Shown piece after piece: positions 50,105-56,180 of a stretch of DNA of 56,180 bases (its first letter is position 1; every line of letters begins with the position of its first letter). Position numbers and translations under genes: made by a program. The DNA is taken from IMG/VR virus record IMGVR_UViG_3300028595_000015, positions 1 through 56,180 of that record. One strand, written 5' to 3'. Under the pieces are notes generated by a model, which saw only the letters and a list, made by a program, of their open reading frames with translations, was not told the DNA's origin and did no database searches. The DNA is from a virus.

Positions 50105-50136
50105 AGGATATACATATATCCTTTCCTTTTGTTTTT
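50105..50136 (+). terminator. terminator hairpin
   Basis: GGATAT-ACAT-ATATCC stem-loop followed by TTTCCTTTTGTTTTTT. Confidence 0.6.
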
Positions 50137-50137
50137 T

Positions 50138-50165
50138 ACGCGTTTAAAACATAGCGCATTATAGA
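50138..50165 (+). promoter_or_regulatory. early promoter-like element 10
   Basis: ACGCGT, ACATA and TATAG in register. Confidence 0.65.
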
Positions 50166-50186
50166 AAATAAAAGGAGGATTTTATA

Positions 50187-50528
50187 ATGAAAGAAGTATT
50201 TAAAATTGTAGATGTTAGTTTAGCAGATCCGAATAAGTCAATATATGTTAAATATATTAACGGTGAGATTTCTAAGAACGCTTTGGAGTTTGTTAGTAGT
50301 GAAGCAGCAGATAAGTCAATGGGGGTTTTAACAGCCACTGTTGGAGATTGGGTTGAAACAGCTACTAGGATATCTGTAGTAAAAGGAGCTAAGAAAGGAT
50401 TTAGCGTTGGTATGGGAGTTGGTGTATTATTGACAATGACGGCTTTAGTTGGCACATCTGTATTTTTAACTTACAGAGATGTTAAAAGGGACGAAAGTCA
50501 TCCTAATATTAAAGTTAAGGGTAAATAA
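50187..50528 (+). CDS. membrane protein with soluble N-terminal domain
   Basis: 113 residues; N-terminal soluble part (DVSLADPNKSIYVKYINGEI) and a C-terminal hydrophobic segment (GMGVGVLLTMTALVGTSVFL). No family recognised. Monocistronic with a promoter-like element and terminator. Confidence 0.55.
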   Translation: MKEVFKIVDVSLADPNKSIYVKYINGEISKNALEFVSSEAADKSMGVLTATVGDWVETATRISVVKGAKKGFSVGMGVGVLLTMTALVGTSVFLTYRDVKRDESHPNIKVKGK

Positions 50529-50553
50529 CATATACCCTTTTCTTTTTTTTTTT
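50517..50553 (+). terminator. terminator hairpin containing the stop codon
   Basis: AAGGGTA pairs with TACCCTT; stop codon in the loop; long T run follows. Confidence 0.75.
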
Positions 50554-50554
50554 T

Positions 50555-50582
50555 ACGCGTTAAAAACATAGTCATTTATAGA
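50555..50582 (+). promoter_or_regulatory. early promoter-like element 11
   Basis: ACGCGT, ACATA and TATAG in register, immediately after the preceding terminator T run. Confidence 0.65.
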
Positions 50583-50601
50583 AAATAAAGGAGGATATTT
50601 A

Positions 50602-50913
50602 ATGAAAAATTTACTTGGAAAAGGTGTTTTAATATTGGGATATACTGTCGGTATTGGTTATGTGTTTAAGATTTGCACTGCGTTTAGCGATGTAGCGTTA
50701 GTTAATAAGCATTTGAAAAAATCAAAAGGGATGACCACCGATGAAATAATAACAATACTAAATGCAAGAATGAGTAGTAAGGAATTAGATGAATATTTTC
50801 GTATGAAAGCAAAAGAGCTTAGAGGTAGAAAACTTAAAGATGGAGAACTTAAAAAACTTTTAAGATATGATTCAATCGTATCAGAGTGTTATAAGAGTGT
50901 TCCAGTTAGTTAA
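50602..50913 (+). CDS. small membrane protein, paralogue 1
   Basis: 103 residues. N-terminal membrane span (LLGKGVLILGYTVGIGYVF) then a helical domain ending in KAKELRGRKLKDGELKKLL and YDSIVSECYKSVPVS. Its neighbour at 50990 is visibly the same protein with changes along the entire length, so the two are tandem duplicates. Function unknown. Confidence 0.6.
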   Translation: MKNLLGKGVLILGYTVGIGYVFKICTAFSDVALVNKHLKKSKGMTTDEIITILNARMSSKELDEYFRMKAKELRGRKLKDGELKKLLRYDSIVSECYKSVPVS

Positions 50914-50941
50914 GAGCTACATATGCTCTTTTCTTTTTTTT
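50912..50941 (+). terminator. terminator hairpin
   Basis: AAGAGC pairs with GCTCTT at the stop codon, then TTCTTTTTTTT. Confidence 0.7.
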
Positions 50942-50969
50942 ACGCGTTAAAAACATAGCTCTTTATAGA
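50942..50969 (+). promoter_or_regulatory. early promoter-like element 12
   Basis: ACGCGT, ACATA and TATAG in register. Confidence 0.65.
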
Positions 50970-50989
50970 AAAACAAAGGAGGATTTTAT

Positions 50990-51298
50990 ATGAACAAATT
51001 TGGTAAAGGTGTTACACTTTTGGGATATTTTATTGGTATGAATTTCTTAATTGATGTTTGCAAAGATGTTAGAGACGTTATGTTAGTCACTAGATATTTG
51101 ATGAACTCAAAAGGAATAACCAAAGAAATGATCACAAAAATAAGTGACGCAAAAATGGAAGATGGTCAAATGAATGATTACTATAAGTTGAAAGCAAGAG
51201 AGCTTAGAGGTAGAAGACTTACTAATAAGGAATCTAAAAAATTATTAAAGTATGATTCGATCATATTAGGTAGTTTTGAAGATATTCCAATTAGTTAA
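50990..51298 (+). CDS. small membrane protein, paralogue 2
   Basis: 102 residues. Same layout as 50602: N-terminal span (GKGVTLLGYFIGMNFLID), middle helices, KARELRGRRLTNKESKKLL, ending YDSIILGSFEDIPIS. The promoter element, ribosome site and terminator are also duplicated with it. Confidence 0.6.
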   Translation: MNKFGKGVTLLGYFIGMNFLIDVCKDVRDVMLVTRYLMNSKGITKEMITKISDAKMEDGQMNDYYKLKARELRGRRLTNKESKKLLKYDSIILGSFEDIPIS

Positions 51299-51326
51299 GA
51301 GCTACTAATGCTCTTTTCTTTTTTTT
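51297..51326 (+). terminator. terminator hairpin
   Basis: AAGAGC pairs with GCTCTT, then TTCTTTTTTTT; nearly identical to the hairpin at 50912. Confidence 0.7.
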
Positions 51327-51370
51327 AGGTAAACACTTTATATTTACATATACTTTTCGTTTTTACATGT

Positions 51371-51670
51371 TGTGTCACTTTTGAAAATGTTTTTGACACA
51401 TATTTTAATTTTTTTGACACAAATGAATAAAATGACGTTGTTGATATTACACATAAGCGTTTTGTGTCACTTTTGTGTCACTTTTGTGTCACTTTTGACA
51501 TATGTTTTTGACACACTTTTTAAGAGTTTTTAAATGATATTTGGGTAAACCCTGGTTATTATTGCCTAAATAATTGGTGTTTTTTATGATTTGTGTCACT
51601 TGTGTCACTTTTTTTATATACTTTATATTAAATAAAAATATATATATAAAATAAACTACAAATATTTTTT
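51371..51670. repeat. iteron-like TGTGTCA repeat array plus AT-rich tract, candidate replication origin
   Basis: TGTGTCA occurs at 51371, 51463, 51474, 51485, 51592 and 51601, and the inverted TGACACA at 51394, 51415 and 51509. Three direct copies at 51463-51491 are spaced 11 bp apart, and two copies near 51592-51607 are 9 bp apart. A pure A/T tract (about 51606-51670) follows. Regularly repeated initiator-binding sites next to an easily opened AT-rich segment is the typical build of a phage or plasmid origin. The alternative is a regulatory array. No gene lies in 51299-51798. Confidence 0.55.
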
Positions 51671-51693
51671 GACATTTGGCACAAATAGTGTTC

Positions 51694-51721
51694 ACGCATT
51701 AAAAACATAGACTTATATAGA
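51694..51721 (+). promoter_or_regulatory. early promoter-like element 13
   Basis: ACGCAT, ACATA and TATAG in register, upstream of the nuclease gene at 51799 and at the edge of the iteron region. Confidence 0.6.
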
Positions 51722-51798
51722 GAGAATAGGTAACATTGCCTAAAAAAATTTATTCACACACTTTATTTTTTTTATATTTAGAAGGAAGGTAATGTATA

Positions 51799-52119
51799 AT
51801 GAGAGAAACAGGTAGAAATGGTTATATGGGTAAGGTTAAAAAGAAGATAAGAAAAGAATTTCCACAATGTGAAGTGAGAAGGTTAGATCCAAATGAGTAT
51901 CAAGGAAGCCCCGACTTACTTATTATGTGTCCGGTAACATGGGCGACTTTGGAAGTTAAAAATTCTGAAAAAGCAAAAAAACAACCAAACCAAGAAAACT
52001 ACGTCAATAAACACGATGATATGAGTTTCTCAAGTTTTATATTTCCACAAAATGAAAAAGAAGTTTTTAATAGTCTGCATAGACATATTGAATCTTTCAG
52101 CAAAGGAGAACGAAAATGA
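51799..52119 (+). CDS. VRR-NUC-type nuclease
   Basis: 106 residues. The catalytic core is readable: EVRRLDPNEYQGSPDLLIMC (PD with Asp about 39), then TWATLEVKNSEKAKKQPNQE (E-x-K, about 53-55, and QPNQ). This is the VRR-NUC version of the PD-(D/E)XK fold, typical of phage Holliday-junction or structure-specific nucleases. It probably acts in replication or recombination intermediates, next to the candidate origin. ATG behind AGAAGGAAGGTAATGTATA. Confidence 0.8.
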   Translation: MRETGRNGYMGKVKKKIRKEFPQCEVRRLDPNEYQGSPDLLIMCPVTWATLEVKNSEKAKKQPNQENYVNKHDDMSFSSFIFPQNEKEVFNSLHRHIESFSKGERK

Positions 52120-52751
52120 TATTTAATAAGCATGAAACATTAGAAGGTAAGCATGCTTTTCTTGGAGCAAGCACATATCACTGGTTAAGATGGGATGAAA
52201 TGACTTTGGAACAAAGATACTATAGTCAGTACGCCCAAACCATAGGAACTATAATACACGAGCTAGCGGAAGATTTAATTAGAAACAAAATTAAGCTCGC
52301 TAAAAGTGATAAGAAAATTATAGACATAACTTTGTCTAGAATGGGTGTTCATAGAGCAGCGTATAATTCGGATGAAATTCTAAGTAATTTAATGCCATTT
52401 GTTAATGATGCAATAGGATATAGAATGGAACCTGAAGTTTTACTATATTATTCCAATAATTGTTTTGGAACATCTGATGCAATAGGACTTGATGAATACA
52501 ATAAAATTCTTAGGATACATGATTATAAGAATGGTAAAACACCATGTAAGATGGATCAATTGATGATTTATGCCGCACTGTTCTATTTAGAGTATAAATT
52601 AAAACCAATAAACTATACTACCGAATTAAGAATATATCAAAATGGGGAAACTATTATATTTGTACCAGAACCTAATGAAATAGATTATGTTATGAATAGA
52701 ATAGTGGAATCAGATAAATATATAAAAAAACATCTTGAAAGGGGAATATAA
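52116..52751 (+). CDS. RecB/Cas4-like PD-(D/E)XK nuclease
   Basis: 211 residues. It has the RecB-type nuclease motif order: GTIIHELAEDL with His near the N-terminus, FGTSDAIGLDEY (Asp), ILRIHDYKNGKT (D-Y-K), then MDQLMIYAALF (Gln and Tyr motif). No cysteine cluster for an iron-sulfur centre is seen, so it is closer to RecB-like exonucleases than to Cas4. Overlaps the previous gene by 4 bp, suggesting they work together, perhaps in recombination-dependent replication. Confidence 0.75.
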   Translation: MIFNKHETLEGKHAFLGASTYHWLRWDEMTLEQRYYSQYAQTIGTIIHELAEDLIRNKIKLAKSDKKIIDITLSRMGVHRAAYNSDEILSNLMPFVNDAIGYRMEPEVLLYYSNNCFGTSDAIGLDEYNKILRIHDYKNGKTPCKMDQLMIYAALFYLEYKLKPINYTTELRIYQNGETIIFVPEPNEIDYVMNRIVESDKYIKKHLERGI

Positions 52752-52754
52752 TGT

Positions 52755-55724
52755 ATGGATAATCACAAGTTTGATGATATTAGTGATATAAAAGAAGAAG
52801 AACTAATGCATTATGGTACCCCTAGGCATTCTGGTAGATATCCTTGGGGTAGCGGTGACACCCCTTATCAAAGAAGTGGTGATTTCTTATCTAGAGTTGA
52901 ATATTTAAAAAAAGAGGGCATGACGGAATCACAAATAAGTAAATCAATGGATATATCATCTACTAGATTAAGAGCTTTAGTGGCATTAGCTGGTAGAGAA
53001 CGAAGAGCAGATTTATATTCTAAGGCTAAAACTTTAGAAGAAGAAGGTATGAGCAGACCTAAGATAGCTGAAAAATTAGGATTAAAAGGTGAGTCATCGG
53101 TTAGATCATTATTAAATCAAGACTCTAAAGCAAGAATGAATATAGCAGTTGATTTGGCTGACAATCTTAGAGTTTTGGTTGATAAAAAAGGAATGCTTGA
53201 TATTGGTGCAGGAGTGCCTAGACAATTAAAAGTTTCAAGAGAAAAGATGAATCAGGCTGTTGAAATTTTAAAAATGGAAGGGTATGTTGTATATAATAAT
53301 AAAGTACCACAAGTTACAAACAAGGGGAATCTTACCAATTTAAAAGTTTTATGTAAACCTGGTACTGAATACAAGGAAGTTTATAATTTTGAAAACATTG
53401 GTACAGTTAACGACTTAACCTCATACGATGGCGGTAAAACATTTAAAAAATCTTTTCAATATCCAGCTAGCCTAGACTCTGATAGAATTAAAGTCAGATA
53501 TTCAGAAGAAGGTGGTGATAAAAAAGATGGTGTTATAGAACTTCGTAGAGGTGTTGATGATATTTCATTAGGAACTTCTAACTATGCACAAGTTCGTATA
53601 TTGGTCGACGGCACACATTATTTAAAAGGCATGGCTGTTTACAGTGATAACATGCCAGATGGCATTGATGTTATATTTAATACTAATAAGAGTAACAAAA
53701 TAAGTAAAATGGACACTATGAAAAAAATAAAAGACGACCCAGAGAACCCATTTGGTTCAACCATTAAAGAAAATGGAGGTCAGTCTACTTATATTGATAA
53801 AAATGGTGTTGAAAGACTCACTGTTATTAATAAAAGGTCTGATGAAGGTGATTGGGGTGATTGGTCAAGGGAAATATCAGCACAATTCCTTTCTAAACAA
53901 CCACAAAAATTAATAAAAAGACAAATCGCCTTATCTATGAAAGAAAAAAATGACGAATATAACGAGATAATGTCTTTGACAAATCCTACTGTTAAGAGAG
54001 CTCTTTTAGAAGCTTACGCCGATGATTGTGATGCTACATCAGTGAGTTTAAAAGCGGCTGGATTACCAGGAGCAAGGTATAAAGTAATATTACCAGTAAC
54101 ATCTTTAAAGGATACTGAAGTATATGCTCCTCATTTAGATGATGGTAGTGAAGTTGCGCTTGTTAGATATCCTCATGGTGGAACTTTTGAAATTCCAACA
54201 CTAACTGTAAATAATAGGAATAGAGAAGGCGTCAAACTTATGGGGAAACAAGCAGTTGACGCTATAGGTATTAATGCAAATGTCGCCAACATACTATCAG
54301 GCGCTGATTTTGATGGTGATACTGTAATGGTAATACCTATGAATGACAGAATTAAAATTAAATCACAACCACCATTAGAAGATCTTAAAGATTTTGATAC
54401 TGTTTTAAATTATGGTTATGATGATACTAAAATTGTTAATGGTGAGGAACGGTATTATAGAGGTGGTCGCGAATATTCAATAATGGATGAAGGCGCCACA
54501 CAAATACAAATGGGTACCATATCAAACCTGATAACGGATATGACGCTTATAGGGGCAACAAATAAGGAATTGGCTAGAGCTGTAAAACATTCGATGGTTA
54601 TTATAGATGCTAATAAACATAAATTAGACTATAAACAATCAGAAAAAGATAATGGTATTAGAGCGTTACATACCAAATACCAGTCACAAGTTGGGCCAAC
54701 AGGTAGAACTCACAAAGGAGCTGCTACTTTAATTTCAAAATCAAAGGGTAGACAAATAGTTAATGAACGTAAACTTGGGAAGTATGTACACAAGGATACA
54801 GGTAATGAATTAGTTCTATTTGATCCTGAAAATCAGATCTACTTAGATCCTAAAAGAAACACATTTCATACAAAAAATGAAAAGAAAACCCAATATATAG
54901 ACCCAGAGACAGGTGTAAAGTTATACAGATACACTGGTCGTGAATATATTAAGACTAGTTATAAAACGGCTTCTGGTAAAAACAAAACAGTTCCTGTCAT
55001 AGTAAAAGATGAAAAGTTGTTTTATAAGGATGAGAATGGTGAGTACATTCAAGTTACTAATGAACCAATAAAAAAATTTAAAGCAACAATGAACTCTACC
55101 AAGATGGCGGAAGTAGATGATGCACATAAATTGTCTTCTGGTACGCCACAAGAAGAAGCATACGCTGACTACGCAAACCAATTAAAAGGGTTGGCTAACA
55201 AAGCTAGAAAAAATACACTAACAATAATAGACAATCCAACATCTCTATCAGCGAAGAAATCGTATGACACAGAAGTTAAATCATTGGTACATAAGATAAG
55301 CATATCATTATTAAATGCTCCTAAAGAAAGACACGCCCAGATGATAGCAAATTCATTAGTTAGAGCTAAAAAACTAAGTAATCCTAGAATGACTTCTGAA
55401 GAACTTAGAAAAGTAGAACAACAAGCTCTAAGTAGGGCGCGTGTTCAAGCAGGTGCTGCAAGAAGAGAAATAGAGATAACTCAAAAAGAATGGGACGCTA
55501 TTCAAGCTGGTGCAATAAGTACAAACAGATTAAAACAAATAATGGCCCATGCTAATATGGACATTCTTAGACAATATGCAATGCCTAGAGCAACTACAAC
55601 TCTTAGTCCTAATAAGATTAGAAGAATAAAAAACATGGCTGCTTCAGGGTATACAACTGCGGAAATAGCTCGTTCATTGGGTATAAGTACAACCACTGTA
55701 ACTAGAACATTGAAAGGAGAATAA
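52755..55724 (+). CDS. single-chain two-barrel RNA polymerase-like protein with tag and HTH ends
   Basis: 989 residues. Residues about 18-39 are the tag-like HYGTPRHSGRYPWGSG, then two helix-turn-helix-like segments (about 48-75, 90-118). KGMAVYSDNMPDGIDVIFN (291-309) matches the beta-subunit barrel with its Lys, and NILSGADFDGDTVMVIP (512-528) contains the DFDGD triad (518-522) of the beta'-subunit barrel. MGTISNLITDMTL and LARAVKHSMVIIDANKHKL (586-623) resemble the helical block after the barrel in QDE-1/YonO-type polymerases. A final HTH (961-987, TTAEIARSLGISTTTVTRTL) ends the protein. Likely a phage RNA polymerase; the tag suggests it travels with the virion. Confidence 0.8.
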   Translation: MDNHKFDDISDIKEEELMHYGTPRHSGRYPWGSGDTPYQRSGDFLSRVEYLKKEGMTESQISKSMDISSTRLRALVALAGRERRADLYSKAKTLEEEGMSRPKIAEKLGLKGESSVRSLLNQDSKARMNIAVDLADNLRVLVDKKGMLDIGAGVPRQLKVSREKMNQAVEILKMEGYVVYNNKVPQVTNKGNLTNLKVLCKPGTEYKEVYNFENIGTVNDLTSYDGGKTFKKSFQYPASLDSDRIKVRYSEEGGDKKDGVIELRRGVDDISLGTSNYAQVRILVDGTHYLKGMAVYSDNMPDGIDVIFNTNKSNKISKMDTMKKIKDDPENPFGSTIKENGGQSTYIDKNGVERLTVINKRSDEGDWGDWSREISAQFLSKQPQKLIKRQIALSMKEKNDEYNEIMSLTNPTVKRALLEAYADDCDATSVSLKAAGLPGARYKVILPVTSLKDTEVYAPHLDDGSEVALVRYPHGGTFEIPTLTVNNRNREGVKLMGKQAVDAIGINANVANILSGADFDGDTVMVIPMNDRIKIKSQPPLEDLKDFDTVLNYGYDDTKIVNGEERYYRGGREYSIMDEGATQIQMGTISNLITDMTLIGATNKELARAVKHSMVIIDANKHKLDYKQSEKDNGIRALHTKYQSQVGPTGRTHKGAATLISKSKGRQIVNERKLGKYVHKDTGNELVLFDPENQIYLDPKRNTFHTKNEKKTQYIDPETGVKLYRYTGREYIKTSYKTASGKNKTVPVIVKDEKLFYKDENGEYIQVTNEPIKKFKATMNSTKMAEVDDAHKLSSGTPQEEAYADYANQLKGLANKARKNTLTIIDNPTSLSAKKSYDTEVKSLVHKISISLLNAPKERHAQMIANSLVRAKKLSNPRMTSEELRKVEQQALSRARVQAGAARREIEITQKEWDAIQAGAISTNRLKQIMAHANMDILRQYAMPRATTTLSPNKIRRIKNMAASGYTTAEIARSLGISTTTVTRTLKGE

Positions 55725-55728
55725 TGGA

Positions 55729-56010
55729 ATGAATAATAATAAAACAATAAGATTAACCTCTATAGACAATCCTTATGATCCTTTTACACACTGGGAACAA
55801 TGGTATTTATTTGACATGAATGCTGGGTACAATACATGTGGTAGATTAGCTTCTGTTACATTCTTAAGCGAATCAATGACCAATAAAGAACAGAATGAAG
55901 CATTAGAAGAAGGTATGGAACTATTGATTAAAACAGGATGTATTTCTAAAAATGGAAATGTGGTTGAATACAAAAAAGTAATAAAAAATGTTCAGACCCC
56001 ATTGTATTAG
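55729..56010 (+). CDS. small protein of unknown function
   Basis: 93 residues behind AAAGGAGAATAATGGA. It contains NPYDPFTHWEQWYLFDMNAG, NTCGRLASVTFLSES and an acidic helix. Not recognised. Last gene of the window, likely co-transcribed with the polymerase gene. Confidence 0.5.
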   Translation: MNNNKTIRLTSIDNPYDPFTHWEQWYLFDMNAGYNTCGRLASVTFLSESMTNKEQNEALEEGMELLIKTGCISKNGNVVEYKKVIKNVQTPLY

Positions 56011-56017
56011 GAAAAAT

Positions 56018-56036
56018 TTAGAGAGAATAACTCTAA
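56018..56036 (+). terminator. weak hairpin after the last gene
   Basis: TTAGAG-AGAATAA-CTCTAA stem-loop followed by a mixed A/T sequence. No long T tract, so termination is uncertain. Confidence 0.4.
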
Positions 56037-56077
56037 TAATATTGAAAAAAATACATCATCTAGGAAATTATTAGACT

Positions 56078-56178
56078 TACAATGAGCAAATAGCTGCTCT
56101 AGATAGGTGAAACCATCATGTTATATGACATGTTGAGCTACATAGGGGGGAGGTCCCAAAAATTACACCCCCTACAGC
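56078..56178. other. structured non-coding right end with GC-rich stems
   Basis: A series of stem-loops lies after the last gene: a short stem (GAGCA/TGCTC), GGT-GAA-ACC, CATGT-TATATG-ACATG, and a large stem in which TAGGGGG pairs with CCCCCTA, extended by AGCT/AGCT. Six consecutive G in AT-rich DNA is striking. It may be a noncoding RNA, a terminator or part of the packaging end. It is not a recognisable tRNA, group I intron or riboswitch to me. Confidence 0.4.
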
Positions 56179-56180
56179 TT

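Noticed and set aside
51387-51540. About 49-codon open frame in the iteron region starting at ATG 51387
   Set aside because: No ribosome site, translation is a by-product of the repeats and T-rich DNA.
51461-51607. CRISPR-like array from the repeated TGTGTCA units
   Set aside because: Units are 7-11 bp with no unique spacers of about 30 bp and no cas genes; iteron-like interpretation fits better.
56040-56180. Group I or II intron end, hammerhead ribozyme or riboswitch in the right-end structure
   Set aside because: GGTGAAACC and several stems are visible but the conserved cores (for example CUGANGA of hammerheads, intron domain V or P7) are absent.
1-56180. Prophage with lysogeny module or altered genetic code
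   Set aside because: No integrase, repressor or attachment site was seen, and TGA, TAG and TAA all serve as stops, so neither lysogeny nor recoding is supported.

Overview
The window looks like the near-complete genome of a tailed, long non-contractile-tail (siphovirus-type) phage of a low-GC Gram-positive (Bacillota-like) host. The evidence is AT-rich DNA, strong GGAGG ribosome-binding sites, the standard code with TAA, TAG and TGA all used as stops, about 73 tightly packed genes all on the + strand, and an HK97-type head and tail cassette. I see no integrase, excisionase or CI-type repressor, so a virulent lifestyle is likely. I see no tRNA genes and no CRISPR array.

Layout. 1-184 and 56011-56180 are non-coding ends with GC-rich hairpins and a long inverted repeat just before a terminase small-subunit candidate, so this may be a packaging region. 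185-9279 is the head module: small terminase candidate, HNH nuclease, connector, large terminase, portal, a fused prohead protease-major capsid protein, and head completion proteins. Four small proteins here share an N-terminal HxGIKGQKWGxRRYQ tag. 9301-26505 is the tail: tube, two chaperones, a CTG-initiated HK97 gp10-like gene, tape measure, distal tail protein, tail endopeptidase-type protein and fibres, including a Gly-rich/FN3-like giant. 26521-27969 holds a holin candidate, but no endolysin was found anywhere.

28104-37851 and 44837-51298 hold many small, mostly single-membrane-span proteins. Many have their own terminator hairpin at the stop codon, and thirteen genes across these blocks and at 51799 follow a repeated 27-28 bp promoter-like element. 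In between lies replication: a single 1281-residue helicase-primase-DNA polymerase fusion, an ssDNA-binding candidate and an SF2 helicase (37864-44253). 51299-51798 is an iteron-like, AT-rich region that may be the origin. 51799-55724 encodes two PD-(D/E)XK nucleases and a 989-residue protein with the two signature barrels of multisubunit-type RNA polymerases.

Most interesting reading: the 989-residue protein appears to be a single-chain two-barrel RNA polymerase. It carries an N-terminal HYGTPRHSGRYPWGSG motif that resembles the tag on the small head-module proteins. The early genes carry a fixed-spacing promoter-like element whose position relative to the Shine-Dalgarno sequence is hard to reconcile with an ordinary host -10 box. 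Together these suggest, as inference only, a polymerase that may be packaged in the virion, injected, and used to transcribe the early membrane-protein cassette.
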